Positions 9,645 to 18,425 are shown, counted from the stretch's first letter. The stretch: 64,000 bases of DNA from Pokkaliibacter sp. MBI-7 (GCF_029846635.1 NZ_JARVTG010000001.1:3019501-3083500); one strand, 5' to 3'. Translations and numbers: made by a program. The notes: a model not told the origin generated them from the letters alone.

Positions 9645-9674
9645 AAAAATAACAACGGCGCCGAGGCGCCGTTG
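9645..9674 (-). terminator. Rho-independent terminator of ilvD
   Basis: Perfect 10-bp stem CAACGGCGCC / GGCGCCGTTG with a two-base spacer, followed on the minus strand by TTATTTTTGT. It lies 38 bases after the ilvD stop codon. Confidence 0.9.
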
Positions 9675-9711
9675 TGGGTGAAGCTACTGATGCAAAGCGG
9701 TAACCGGAAGA

Positions 9712-11553
9712 TCAGTCCAGCTGTGACAGGTCGCGCACAGCGCCCTTGTCAGCACTGGTCGCCAGCAGGGCGTAGGCCTTCAGCGCGGGCGTTACCTTAC
9801 GTGGGCGAGGGGCAGCGGGTTTCCAGCCGTCCTTGCCCTTGGCATCCATGGCTGCACGGCGGCTGGCCAGCTCTTCATCGCTCAGCAGTACATCAATGCG
9901 ACGGTTGGGGATGTCGATACGGATCATGTCGCCGTTCTGCACCAGACCAATGGCACCACCGGCAGCGGCTTCAGGAGACACGTGGCCGATGGACAGACCA
10001 GAGGTGCCGCCAGAGAAGCGACCATCAGTCAGCAGCGCGCAATGCTTGCCCAGCCCTTTGGACTTGATGTAGGAGGTGGGGTAGAGCATTTCCTGCATAC
10101 CCGGGCCGCCTTTCGGGCCTTCGTAGCGGACGATGACCACGTCACCGGATTTGACCTTGTCATCGAGGATATTACGTACTGCTTCATCCTGCGACTCAGT
10201 GATGTGAGCCGGGCCTTCAAAGACCAGAATGGACTCATCCACACCAGCGGTTTTGACCACACAGCCGTCCAGCGCAATGTTACCGAACAACACGGCCAGA
10301 CCACCTTCTCTGGAGAAGGCGTGTTCGAGTGAACGGATGCAGCCCTGAGCACGGTCGCCGTCCAGACTGTTCCAGCGGGTGTTCTGGCTGAAAGCCACCT
10401 GCGTGGGGATCCCTGCAGGGCCAGCGCGGTAGAACTCTTTCACTTCAGGGCTGGGGTTACGCATGATGTCCCAGGCATCGAGAGCGTCTTTCATGCTGGC
10501 ACTGTGCACAGTGGGCTGCTGGGTGTGCAGCAGACCGGCACGGTCCAGTTCGCCGAGAATACCCATGATGCCACCGGCACGGTGGACGTCTTCGATGTGG
10601 TATTTCTGGGTGTTAGGCGCGACTTTACACAGCTGTGGTACCTTGTGTGACAGCTTATCGATGTGGCTCAGGTTGAACTCCACTTCAGCTTCACGGGCGA
10701 TGGCCAGAATGTGCAGGATGGTGTTGGTGGAACCGCCCATGGCGATATCGAGGGTCATCGCATTTTCAAAGGTTTCAAAGGTACAGATGTCGCGTGGCAG
10801 GACCTTTTCTTCCTTCTCGTAGTAGCGCTTGGCCAGCTCGACAATGCGTTGTCCTGCTTCTTCAAACAGGCGACGGCGATCGGCATGAGTAGCGACCACG
10901 GTGCCGTTACCGGGCAGGGCCAGACCCAGTGCTTCAGCCAGACAGTTCATCGAGTTGGCTGTGAACATGCCTGAGCAGGAGCCGCAGGTAGGGCAGGCGG
11001 AACGCTCGTATTCATTGACCTTTTCATCATCGGCATTGGGGTCAGCGGCAATGACCATGGCATCGACCAGATCCAGCTTGTGTTCAGACAGTTTGGTTTT
11101 GCCAGCTTCCATCGGACCACCGGAGACGAAGATGACCGGGATGTTAAGGCGCATGGCCGCCATCAGCATTCCGGGGGTGATCTTGTCGCAGTTGGAGATA
11201 CAGACCATGGCATCGGCACAGTGGCCGTTGACCATGTATTCCACCGAGTCGGCGATGATGTCGCGTGAGGGCAGCGAGTACAGCATGCCGTCGTGACCCA
11301 TGGCGATACCGTCATCGATAGCGATGGTATTGAATTCCTTAGCTACCCCACCAGCTTTTTCGATTTCCCGTGCAACCAGCTGACCCAGATCTTTCAGATG
11401 CACATGGCCAGGCACGAACTGAGTGAAGGAGTTGACCACGGCGATGATGGGCTTCTGGAAGTCGTCATCTTTCATGCCGGTGGCACGCCACAGGGCACGA
11501 GCACCGGCCATATTGCGGCCGGCGGTAGACGTTTTGGAACGATAGGCGGGCAT
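9712..11553 (-). CDS. ilvD: Dihydroxy-acid dehydratase
   Basis: Fourth step of isoleucine and valine synthesis: dehydrates dihydroxy-acids to 2-keto acids with an iron-sulfur cluster. 613 residues, close to the E. coli length. Visible signatures are the N-terminal YRSKTSTAGRNMAGARALWR, the cysteine-bearing CISNCDKITPGM near 123-134, CPTCGSCSGMFTANSMNCL near 190-210, and the C-terminal TDGRFSGGTSG. The start ATG follows GAGGA at six bases. It is a single-gene unit with its own terminator, facing away from the Crp/Fnr-family gene. No ilvGMEA genes are adjacent. Confidence 0.97.
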   Translation of the reverse strand: MPAYRSKTSTAGRNMAGARALWRATGMKDDDFQKPIIAVVNSFTQFVPGHVHLKDLGQLVAREIEKAGGVAKEFNTIAIDDGIAMGHDGMLYSLPSRDIIADSVEYMVNGHCADAMVCISNCDKITPGMLMAAMRLNIPVIFVSGGPMEAGKTKLSEHKLDLVDAMVIAADPNADDEKVNEYERSACPTCGSCSGMFTANSMNCLAEALGLALPGNGTVVATHADRRRLFEEAGQRIVELAKRYYEKEEKVLPRDICTFETFENAMTLDIAMGGSTNTILHILAIAREAEVEFNLSHIDKLSHKVPQLCKVAPNTQKYHIEDVHRAGGIMGILGELDRAGLLHTQQPTVHSASMKDALDAWDIMRNPSPEVKEFYRAGPAGIPTQVAFSQNTRWNSLDGDRAQGCIRSLEHAFSREGGLAVLFGNIALDGCVVKTAGVDESILVFEGPAHITESQDEAVRNILDDKVKSGDVVIVRYEGPKGGPGMQEMLYPTSYIKSKGLGKHCALLTDGRFSGGTSGLSIGHVSPEAAAGGAIGLVQNGDMIRIDIPNRRIDVLLSDEELASRRAAMDAKGKDGWKPAAPRPRKVTPALKAYALLATSADKGAVRDLSQLD

Positions 11554-11967
11554 GGTTATTCCTCACAGGCGGGTTACGCGGTGAACCCGGTTTGTATGTC
11601 GTTGTGATGAGAGGGCAGGCGGATGATGACGCGATCATCCTTTTGCCTCTGCTCGGCAAAATCAGGAAACCCTGGTGGCATTAAATCGGGGCAGGGGTGT
11701 TGCCGGGATTCAGGGTGCGGACTGGCAGGAGTCGAAATCCAACAGTTTCCATTCGATGAACGGGGCGGGCGACAAGCAAGGTTCTCAGCGTAGCCGCTGT
11801 GAGGGGGTGGTACCTTGAAGACTTACACCTTGTGGGCTGGGCCGCATGCCCGAGAACCTGTTCCAGCTTCGCTGTTGAGTCAGCTGCACGGATGGAACGG
11901 GTCGGTTGCCGATCATCGATAAAGGGCTATTCTAAGCAAAAGAGCACGTGTAGCAAGGCGGATAGCC
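11554..11967. other. Divergent 414-base gap with one inverted repeat
   Basis: No gene is supported here. An inverted repeat GGATGAT, six bases, ATCATCC lies at 11621-11640, about 70 bases before the ilvD start. It could be an operator or a hairpin in the ilvD leader. I found no leader peptide rich in branched-chain codons and no convincing sigma-70 promoter by eye. Confidence 0.35.
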
Positions 11968-12624
11968 ATGGCCAAGCAAGTTCAACTCTTTCAGCAGCAG
12001 ATTCAGGACCTGGTCGGGCGCGAGGTGTTGCAGACCTCGGCATTGATTGAGGTGCCACCCGGCAAAAGTCTGTTTCAAAAAGGCGAGCGCTGTACCCAGT
12101 TCCTGCTGGTCGTAGCAGGCTCAGTCAAAGTCTACGGTGAGACGCCTGCCGGTCGGGAGGTGGTGCTCTATCACATTGGTGCGGGTGAAAGCTGTGTGCT
12201 GACCACCAGCTGCCTGCTCGGCGATCGCCATTACCCGGCCCATGCCCGCACTGAAACTCTGGTGCAGACCCTCGCCATCCCTCGTCCGGCTTTTATGAAA
12301 GGTCTGGCCGAGTCGGATGACTTTCGCATGATGGTGTTTGCCAGTTACGGTGAGCGGCTGGCCAGTCTGGTGGGGCTGATCCAGGAGCTGACCTTTGAGC
12401 GGGTGGATGTGCGTCTGGCGCGTTATCTGCTCGATCATCAGCATGCCAACCGTCTGTTGCTCAGTCATCAGCAGCTGGCATTGGCATTGGATTCCAGTGA
12501 GGAAGTCATCCTGCGTTTGTTGAAAGAGTTCGAGCAGCGGGGCTGGTTACTGCTGCATCGCGGCGGTATCGACATCGTGCAGGCGAAGAAGCTGAACTTC
12601 TATATTGCCGAAGCCACTGCCTGA
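11968..12624 (+). CDS. Crp/Fnr-family transcriptional regulator
   Basis: 218 residues, start ATG after AAGGCGG. An N-terminal cyclic-nucleotide-binding-type beta barrel (about 25-130; LFQKGERCTQFLLVVAGSVK) is followed by a long dimer helix and a winged-helix domain (about 160-212). The N-terminal cysteine cluster of FNR is missing, so this is not an oxygen-sensing FNR/ANR. It carries two cysteines in GESCVLTTSC (about 72-81), a feature I recall from a subgroup of this family and a possible thiol sensor (inference). The recognition helix reads SSEEVILRLLKEFE, where the family usually has SREVVSR, so an arginine is replaced by glutamate and DNA specificity may differ. No target is evident nearby. 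Confidence 0.88.
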   Translation: MAKQVQLFQQQIQDLVGREVLQTSALIEVPPGKSLFQKGERCTQFLLVVAGSVKVYGETPAGREVVLYHIGAGESCVLTTSCLLGDRHYPAHARTETLVQTLAIPRPAFMKGLAESDDFRMMVFASYGERLASLVGLIQELTFERVDVRLARYLLDHQHANRLLLSHQQLALALDSSEEVILRLLKEFEQRGWLLLHRGGIDIVQAKKLNFYIAEATA

Positions 12625-12625
12625 G

Positions 12626-12654
12626 CGGCGTTGATGCCATCGTCATCAACGCCG
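12626..12654. terminator. Stem-loop between convergent regulator and gloC genes
   Basis: Perfect 11-bp stem CGGCGTTGATG / CATCAACGCCG with a seven-base loop, immediately after the regulator's stop codon and 34 bases past the end of gloC. There is no T tract, but placement and stability suggest a shared terminator. Confidence 0.6.
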
Positions 12655-12688
12655 GATGGCCGACCCATCACAGAAGGTAAATTCGCTC

Positions 12689-13333
12689 TCAACCCATGCG
12701 CCCGGAAACGAAAGGATTGCTGCGGCGTTCTTCGCCCAGTGTCGACATGGGGCCATGGCCCGGGACGAAGCTGACATCATCACCGAGCAGGAACAGGTTA
12801 TTGCGGATGGCATCCAGCAGGGTCTGGTGATCGCCACCGGGAAAATCGGTGCGGCCGATGGAGCCTTTGAACAGTACATCCCCTACCTGTGCCCAGCGGC
12901 TGGGCTGATGATAGAACACCACGTGGCCGGGAGTATGGCCGGGGCAGTGCAGTACCTGCAGGCTCTCCTTACCGACGCTGACGGTATCGCCCTGCTCCAG
13001 CCAGCGGTCAGGCTGGAACGGCTGACTGGGCGGGAAGCCAAACATCTGAGCCTGCTGTGGCAGGGCATCAATCCAGAAGCGATCCGCCTGATGTGGGCCT
13101 TCAATGGGCAGCGACTGGCTGCCAGCCAGCTCGCCGGTAGCGCCCACATGGTCAAGGTGACCATGTGTCAGCAGAATTTTGGTCAGGGTAACGCCTTCTT
13201 CCCTGACGGCTGCCAGCAGGCGCTGGCTGTCGCCACCAGGGTCAATCAGCGCACCTTCCATAGAGTCATCGCACCACACCAGGGTGCAGTTCTGTTGGAA
13301 GGGAGTAACCGGAATAATGCGATAACGCAGCAT
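12689..13333 (-). CDS. gloC: Metallo-beta-lactamase-fold hydrolase, YcbL/GloC type (glyoxalase II)
   Basis: 214 residues closely resembling E. coli YcbL (GloC) as I remember it: the N-terminus YRIIPVTPFQQNC, the metal motif THGHLDHVGA near 56-65, LQVLHCPGHTPGHVVF, SIGRTDFPGGDH, and the C-terminal FVPGHGPMSTLGEER. Members hydrolyse S-lactoylglutathione-type thioesters using two metal ions. It is third in a minus-strand run after ubiE and ubiJ, 57 bases past ubiJ, and may be co-transcribed with them. In related bacteria ubiB usually follows ubiJ; here this gene takes that place. Confidence 0.92.
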   Translation of the reverse strand: MLRYRIIPVTPFQQNCTLVWCDDSMEGALIDPGGDSQRLLAAVREEGVTLTKILLTHGHLDHVGATGELAGSQSLPIEGPHQADRFWIDALPQQAQMFGFPPSQPFQPDRWLEQGDTVSVGKESLQVLHCPGHTPGHVVFYHQPSRWAQVGDVLFKGSIGRTDFPGGDHQTLLDAIRNNLFLLGDDVSFVPGHGPMSTLGEERRSNPFVSGRMG

Positions 13334-13390
13334 GGGCAGGTTCTCGTAGCAGAACAGAGTGGGCTATCTTCGGCCACCCGGCCGCAGGCT

Positions 13391-13984
13391 TCAAGTCAGT
13401 CTGGCCAGACGGGCTTCCAGCCGGTCCAGTTGCAGCTGGGTGTGATGCAGATCGTCGATCCAGTCATCAATCTCCAGACGACTGGGCAGCAGACGAATTT
13501 CTTCCTGCAGGTATTCCTGCACATCCAGATGCAGATCACCGCGGCTGCGCTGCAGCCACTGCCAGCCTTTAGCCAGCGTAGTCCCCAGCGCATGAGCCGG
13601 GACATCACCGATAAACTCGGCGGCCCAGCCTTCCCAGTCAGGATCCAGCTGCAGGGCGACCTGCTGCAGGGTTTCCGGCAGGGCCAGATTACCGTCAATA
13701 CGCATACCACTGGCGGCGGCGGGGCGTTGCTCGGCCAGATTAGCCATCAGGGTGGCCAAGCTGGTGTGCACCTCGGTGTCGGCCTGACCGGTGAATTCCT
13801 GTTGCAGACGCAGGCCTACGCTGGTCAGGGTAATGTAGGCGCTCGGTAATCCCTGGATATGCAGGGCCAGGGTTTGTCCGGCGTGGCGTCGGATGCGTTC
13901 AAGACTGCTCTCATCACGCTGCAGCAAGGCGTTCAGACGCCCTTCGAAGGCAGCCAGCAAAGCTTCATGCAAAGGGCGAAACAT
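13391..13984 (-). CDS. ubiJ: Ubiquinone biosynthesis accessory factor UbiJ (SCP2 domain)
   Basis: 197 residues. An N-terminal helical stretch and a sterol-carrier (SCP2)-like domain (LALHIQGLPSAYITLTSVG near 38-56) are followed by a C-terminal helical region, rich in leucine and arginine, likely to be coiled coil. In E. coli UbiJ holds lipid intermediates for the cytosolic Ubi complex. The gene lies eight bases after ubiE on the same strand, the standard order, which strongly supports the name. The start ATG overlaps no other frame signal. Confidence 0.88.
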   Translation of the reverse strand: MFRPLHEALLAAFEGRLNALLQRDESSLERIRRHAGQTLALHIQGLPSAYITLTSVGLRLQQEFTGQADTEVHTSLATLMANLAEQRPAAASGMRIDGNLALPETLQQVALQLDPDWEGWAAEFIGDVPAHALGTTLAKGWQWLQRSRGDLHLDVQEYLQEEIRLLPSRLEIDDWIDDLHHTQLQLDRLEARLARLT

Positions 13985-13992
13985 GGGTCACC

Positions 13993-14787
13993 TCAGGGTT
14001 TGATGCCGGTGTGCAGGGCGACGATACCGCTGGTCAGGTTTTCATATTCAACCCGCACCAGACCGGCGTTCTCCATCATGCCTTTCAGGGTTTCCTGATC
14101 GGGGTGCATACGAATCGACTCGGCCAGATAGCGATAGGATTCGGCATCGCCAGCGACAAGCTGACCCATCAGCGGCAGCAGGGTGAAGGAGTAGGTGTCG
14201 TACGCTTTGCTCATCAGCGGATTGGTGGTCTTGGAGAACTCCAGAACCAGCAGGCGGCCGCCGGGTTTCAGGACTCGGGCCATGGAGGCCAGTGCCTTGT
14301 CCTTGTCGGTGACGTTGCGCAGGCCAAAGGCAATGGTAATGACGTCGAAGGTGTTATCGGGGAAGGGCAGGTATTCGGCGTTGGCCTGTACATACTCGAT
14401 GTTGCCAACAGCGCCGCGGTTGGTCAGCTTGTCACGGCCGACATTGAGCATGGAGTCGTTGATATCGGCCAGTACCACCTTGCCACTGGGGCCCACCAGC
14501 TGGCTGAACTTGAGGGTCAGATCGCCTGTGCCACCGGCGATATCCAGTACCTTGTGGCCACGGCGCACGCTGCTGCGATTGATGGTGTAGCGTTTCCACA
14601 GGCGGTGGATGCCACCTGACATGAGGTCGTTCATCAGATCGTACTTGCCGGCGACGGAGTGGAATACGTCGGCAACCTTGCGCACCTTGTCTTCCACCGC
14701 GACCTGCTGATAACCAAAGTGGGTGGTACCTTCCTGGGACTGCTTGGCGGCGTGGTCGGAAAGAGAGGCTTGATCCTTCTCGCTCAT
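13993..14787 (-). CDS. ubiE: Ubiquinone/menaquinone C-methyltransferase UbiE
   Basis: 264 residues. Class I AdoMet-dependent methyltransferase acting on the quinone ring in ubiquinone synthesis. Visible signatures are THFGYQQV and the start of the fold (KYDLMNDLMSGGIHRLWKR), the AdoMet motif VLDIAGGTGDLT near 80-92, and ITIAFGLRNVTDK near 150-162. It is first in a ubiE-ubiJ unit. In Pseudomonas a polyhydroxyalkanoate cluster separates the DUF971 gene from ubiE; here only about 230 bases separate them. Confidence 0.96.
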   Translation of the reverse strand: MSEKDQASLSDHAAKQSQEGTTHFGYQQVAVEDKVRKVADVFHSVAGKYDLMNDLMSGGIHRLWKRYTINRSSVRRGHKVLDIAGGTGDLTLKFSQLVGPSGKVVLADINDSMLNVGRDKLTNRGAVGNIEYVQANAEYLPFPDNTFDVITIAFGLRNVTDKDKALASMARVLKPGGRLLVLEFSKTTNPLMSKAYDTYSFTLLPLMGQLVAGDAESYRYLAESIRMHPDQETLKGMMENAGLVRVEYENLTSGIVALHTGIKP

Positions 14788-14961
14788 AGCTGTGGCCTTA
14801 TCAACAAAGGGAAAATTGCGGCCTATTGTAGAGCCTTGTGCGGCGCGGGCCTACCTCTGTGACAGCGGTCGGGTTAAAACAGCCTGTCCAGATCAAGGGT
14901 TACTCCGCAACAACCGGGCCGTTCGATGTCATTCTTCCGTCAGACGACGGTAAGGGCTTCA

Positions 14962-14991
14962 CTAATAAAAACAGGTGCTGCTGCACCTGTT
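14962..14991 (-). terminator. Rho-independent terminator after the DUF971 gene
   Basis: Nine-bp stem AACAGGTGC / GCACCTGTT with a four-base loop, followed on the minus strand by TTTTATT. It lies 30 bases after the DUF971 stop and probably ends the hslV-hslU-DUF971 transcript. Confidence 0.8.
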
Positions 14992-15020
14992 GAAAGAAAA
15001 GTAGCATACCCGCATCCGGG

Positions 15021-15404
15021 TTAACCCATCAGCTTGACCACACTTTCATGAGGGTCACGCGAGGCCTTGGCCTGCTCCAGCCTGTGCAGATACTGCTGCC
15101 AGTATTCGGCCTGATGGGTGCAGAGCTCATGCAGATAGTCCCAGGTGAACAGGCCAGAATCATGGCCGTCATCAAACACGATCTTCACTGCATACTGGCC
15201 ACTGGGCTCCATGCCATTGATACCCACATTGATCTTGCCGGTCTGCAGCTTTTCCTGCCCGCGCCCGTGCCCCCGTACTTCTGCTGACGGCGAATGTATC
15301 CGCAGGTATTCGGCACTCAGCACATAGCGCTGATTACCGGCATAGACCAGTTCAAGCGTCTTGGAACGTTTGTGCAGTTTGATTTCGACAGGACGTGCCG
15401 CCAT
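15021..15404 (-). CDS. DUF971 protein (gamma-butyrobetaine hydroxylase N-terminal-like domain)
   Basis: 127 residues; function unknown. The sequence matches the stand-alone small domain also found at the N-terminus of gamma-butyrobetaine hydroxylases: IKLHKRSKTLELVY, LSAEYLRIHSPSAEVRGH, YAVKIVFDDGHDSGLFTWDYL. The ATG at 15404 is favoured over an in-frame GTG at 15410 because GAGG is correctly spaced from it. The gene follows hslU by 49 bases, an association also seen in Pseudomonas. Roles in iron-sulfur protein assembly have been suggested for relatives; I cannot confirm that here. Confidence 0.85.
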   Translation of the reverse strand: MAARPVEIKLHKRSKTLELVYAGNQRYVLSAEYLRIHSPSAEVRGHGRGQEKLQTGKINVGINGMEPSGQYAVKIVFDDGHDSGLFTWDYLHELCTHQAEYWQQYLHRLEQAKASRDPHESVVKLMG

Positions 15405-15424
15405 GGCCACCTCGGCTTGGGTTG

Positions 15425-15446
15425 GCCGCCCAGCACACTGGGCGGC
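15425..15446 (-). terminator. GC-rich stem-loop between hslU and the DUF971 gene
   Basis: Eight-bp stem GCCGCCCA / TGGGCGGC with a six-base loop in the 49-base gap. There is no T tract. It may attenuate read-through from hslU or protect the hslVU message. Confidence 0.4.
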
Positions 15447-15453
15447 GTAGCAG

Positions 15454-16785
15454 TTACAGGATGTACTGGCTCAGATCCTGGTTCTTGGCCAGACTGCCCA
15501 GATAGCGGTCGACATAGGCAGCATCCACTACCACTTCGTCCTGATTATCACCGGACGTGTAGGACACCTCTTCCAGCAGTCGTTCCATCAGTGTGTGCAG
15601 GCGGCGGGCACCGATGTTTTCGGTTTGCTCGTTGACCTGGAAGGCCAGTTCAGCCATGCGCTGGATACCGCTGTCCTCAAAACGCAGCTGGACGCCCTCC
15701 GTGCCCAGCAGTGCCTGATACTGCTCGGTTAGTGAGAAACTGGGCTCGGTCAGGATACGGGCGAAGTCTTCAGGGGTAAGGGCATTCAGCTCAACGCGAA
15801 TAGGCAGACGACCCTGCAGCTCCGGGATCAGATCTGATGGCTTGGACAGGTGGAAGGCACCGGAGGCGATAAACAGGATATGGTCAGTCTTGATCATGCC
15901 CTGTTTGGTGTTCACTGTGCAGCCTTCGATCAGTGGCAGCAGATCACGCTGGACACCTTCACGTGACACGTCCGCACCGCTGGTTTCACCGCGCTTGGCG
16001 ACCTTATCGATTTCGTCGATAAAGACGATGCCGTTCTGCTCGACCATCTCCACCGCGCGAGCTTTGATGTCATCTTCCTTGATCAGACTGGCTGCTTCTT
16101 CTTCCTGTACTTTTTTCAGGGCATCCTTGACCTTCATGCGACGGCTTTTACTGCGCTGATTGCCCATGTTGGAGAACAGGTTCTGCAACTGGCTGGTCAT
16201 TTCTTCCATGCCGGGCGGAGCCATGATTTCGACGCCCATGGGGCTGTCAGCCACCTGAATGTCGATTTCCTTGTCATCCAGCTCCCCTTCACGCAGCTTC
16301 TTGCGAAACACCTGACGGGTATGGTTATCGGCAGGCTTAGCACTGCCCTGCTCAAACGGATTATCGTTACGCGCCGCAGGCAGCAGGGCATCCAGAATGC
16401 GATCTTCAGCGGCATCCAGTGCACGATCCTGCACCTTCTGCATTTCCTGTTCACGCAGCATCTTGATCGCGGCATCAGCCAGATCACGGATGATGGATTC
16501 CACATCGCGACCGACGTAACCGACTTCGGTGAACTTAGTGGCTTCTACCTTGAGGAAAGGCGCATTGGCCAGCTTTGCCAGGCGGCGGGCAATTTCGGTC
16601 TTGCCGACACCGGTGGGGCCGATCATCAGAATATTCTTCGGGGTGATTTCTGCCCGCTGCTCGACCGGCAGCTGCATACGGCGCCAGCGGTTGCGCAGCG
16701 CAATCGCTACGGCACGTTTGGCTTCGTGCTGGCCGATAATGTGCTTGTCCAGCTCATGGACGATTTCACGTGGGGTCATGGACAT
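15454..16785 (-). CDS. hslU: ATP-dependent protease ATPase subunit HslU (ClpY)
   Basis: 443 residues. AAA+ unfoldase that feeds substrates to the HslV peptidase. It begins MSMTPREIVHELDKHIIGQ, has the P-loop GPTGVGKT at 56-63, the HslU-specific I domain in the middle, Walker B VFIDEIDKVAKR, and ends NQDLSQYIL, the C-terminal tail that inserts into HslV. It starts 13 bases after the hslV stop, so the two are one operon. Confidence 0.97.
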   Translation of the reverse strand: MSMTPREIVHELDKHIIGQHEAKRAVAIALRNRWRRMQLPVEQRAEITPKNILMIGPTGVGKTEIARRLAKLANAPFLKVEATKFTEVGYVGRDVESIIRDLADAAIKMLREQEMQKVQDRALDAAEDRILDALLPAARNDNPFEQGSAKPADNHTRQVFRKKLREGELDDKEIDIQVADSPMGVEIMAPPGMEEMTSQLQNLFSNMGNQRSKSRRMKVKDALKKVQEEEAASLIKEDDIKARAVEMVEQNGIVFIDEIDKVAKRGETSGADVSREGVQRDLLPLIEGCTVNTKQGMIKTDHILFIASGAFHLSKPSDLIPELQGRLPIRVELNALTPEDFARILTEPSFSLTEQYQALLGTEGVQLRFEDSGIQRMAELAFQVNEQTENIGARRLHTLMERLLEEVSYTSGDNQDEVVVDAAYVDRYLGSLAKNQDLSQYIL

Positions 16786-16798
16786 GACTTGACTTCCT

Positions 16799-17338
16799 TC
16801 AGGCCGCGGGCTGGTTGATATCGAGCTTTTCGATGGTCAGCTGGTGATTGGTGTAGACGCAGATATCGGCGGCCATGTTCAGTGACTTTTCGACGATGTC
16901 CAGCGCGCTGAGGCTGGTATTTTCCAGCAGAGCACGGCCTGCGGCCATGGCGAAGTTGCCGCCAGACCCAATGGTGAGAATGCCATGCTCAGGCTCGACC
17001 ACATCCCCCGTGCCACTGATCAGCAGAGAGGCAGTCTGGTCGGCGACAATCAGCATGGCCTCGAGGCGACGCAGGGCACGATCACTGCGCCATTCTTTAG
17101 CCATTTCTACTGCGGCGCGGGTCAGCTGACCATTGTGCTTTTCCAGGTGGCCCTCGAAACGCTCGAACAGGGTAAAGGCGTCGGCGGTCGAGCCGGCGAA
17201 ACCTGCCAGCACCTTGCCGTGATACAGGCGGCGCACCTTGCGTGCATTGCCTTTCATCACGCTCTGGCCAAGGGATACCTGACCATCGCCACCAACAACT
17301 ACCTGATCATCGCGACGCACACACACGATAGTGGTCAT
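16799..17338 (-). CDS. hslV: ATP-dependent protease peptidase subunit HslV (ClpQ)
   Basis: 179 residues from the ATG at 17338. The N-terminus MTTIVCVRRDDQVVVGGDGQ exposes the catalytic threonine after methionine removal, as in all HslV. An upstream in-frame start at 17404 would bury this threonine behind 22 residues and is rejected. GNARKVRRLYHGKVLAGFAG and LTIGSGGNFAMAAGRAL are family signatures. It forms the proteolytic double ring with HslU. Confidence 0.97.
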   Translation of the reverse strand: MTTIVCVRRDDQVVVGGDGQVSLGQSVMKGNARKVRRLYHGKVLAGFAGSTADAFTLFERFEGHLEKHNGQLTRAAVEMAKEWRSDRALRRLEAMLIVADQTASLLISGTGDVVEPEHGILTIGSGGNFAMAAGRALLENTSLSALDIVEKSLNMAADICVYTNHQLTIEKLDINQPAA

Positions 17339-17681
17339 CAAACTCTCCAATAAGGCGCCTGCAGTCCTGGGAAGCAATCCACTGAGATTGTCTGGAATGC
17401 GCACGCTGGCAATATCGTCCGCGCAGCCAGCTGCGGGATGACAGTGTGAATTAGTATTGGGGGGAAGTGGTGACGGTGTGCGGTTATTTCAAGGGCGAGT
17501 TTGGGCCGGCGGCGTGATCACGGGCCGTACAGTGCGGTCTGGTGACAGATGGAAACATCTGCTCCTGGCATGCAGGAGCGGAAGGAGGGATGTCTTGTGC
17601 TGTGGTTGAGCCAGATGAACACTTCATAAAGACCAAGGGCCGCCTTGCGACAGCCCCTGACACTTTGCAGATGAAAAGCAC
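17339..17681. other. 343-base gap upstream of hslVU
   Basis: No gene is supported. On the minus strand CTTGAAA (17493-17487) is a perfect sigma-32 -35 element, and CCCCAATA (17462-17455) resembles its -10 CCCCATNT, but the spacer of 24 bases is too long for a normal heat-shock promoter. A seven-bp hairpin GCTCCTG / CAGGAGC lies at 17561-17579 and may end the ftsN-like transcript, without a T tract. Confidence 0.3.
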
Positions 17682-18422
17682 TCAGCGAACGGGAACACGT
17701 ATGGGTGAACTGCCCATGGCGCTCAGTTTGCCTTCGGCTTTACTCAGGCCGTCACCACTGAAAGGACCGAGGCGCACGCGCCACCATGTCTGACCTTTAC
17801 TGTCAGGGCCAGGTGACACGCCCACTTCCTGAAACCCTTGCAGGAACATTTTCACCCGCATTTTTTCGGCTTCATCTTCCGTCTTGAAGGCGCCTACCTG
17901 TAGCAGGAAGCGTCCTGCGGCAGGTGCTGCTGTCGCTGTTGACTTGTCGACCACCTTTGGTGCTTCGGTTTTGGCTGCCTCCAGCTTCACCGCTTCGGTG
18001 GCTTTGGCCAGTTCAGCGCTACTGGAAGGCTTGGCCTCTTCCGGTTTTGGGGGGGGCGGAGGTTGAGTGGCCAAAGGTTGCACATCGGGCGGCAAGGGGA
18101 CTTCCGACTCCGGCAACAGTTTGTAGAAGTCCCAGCTCTTCGAGGCGCTGTCCGGTGCTTGCGCAGGCGGTGGTGCCTTGACCTTGGCTTTGGGTTTTTC
18201 CTTTTCTTCCGGCGCAGGCTTGACGGCCAGCGCTGCCTGCGTGGCGGCCGGATCGGTTTTTACTCGTGCCAGTTGCACCAGAATAAAACCGAATACGCCC
18301 ACCAGCACCAATACAGAGGCAATACGCCAGGAAAATCCCGACTTTTTAGCCGGGGCTTTCTTGCGCGAAGACGAACCGCTGCGCGCTCTGGATTGGCTTT
18401 TGGCAAAGTCCTGGGTAGCCAT
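17682..18422 (-). CDS. ftsN: FtsN-like cell-division protein with SPOR domain
   Basis: 246 residues. A short basic cytoplasmic N-terminus, one transmembrane helix near 30-51, a long proline-, lysine- and alanine-rich periplasmic linker, and a C-terminal SPOR peptidoglycan-binding domain (RFLLQVGAFKTEDEAEKMR to the end). This order is that of FtsN, which activates septal peptidoglycan synthesis. The position between argS and hslV matches the ftsN locus in Pseudomonas. Only three bases separate it from the argS stop, so the genes are probably co-transcribed. Linkers diverge widely, so the name rests on architecture and synteny. Confidence 0.83.
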   Translation of the reverse strand: MATQDFAKSQSRARSGSSSRKKAPAKKSGFSWRIASVLVLVGVFGFILVQLARVKTDPAATQAALAVKPAPEEKEKPKAKVKAPPPAQAPDSASKSWDFYKLLPESEVPLPPDVQPLATQPPPPPKPEEAKPSSSAELAKATEAVKLEAAKTEAPKVVDKSTATAAPAAGRFLLQVGAFKTEDEAEKMRVKMFLQGFQEVGVSPGPDSKGQTWWRVRLGPFSGDGLSKAEGKLSAMGSSPIRVPVR

Positions 18423-18425
18423 GGG

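Noticed and set aside
12656..13849. Plus-strand frame of 397 codons opposite gloC and ubiJ
   Set aside because: It spans two recognised genes and their gap on the other strand and shows no domain, so it is a shadow frame.
17455..17493. Sigma-32 promoter of hslVU
   Set aside because: The -35 CTTGAAA is perfect, but the nearest -10-like element is 24 bases away instead of about 13-15, so I do not call a promoter.
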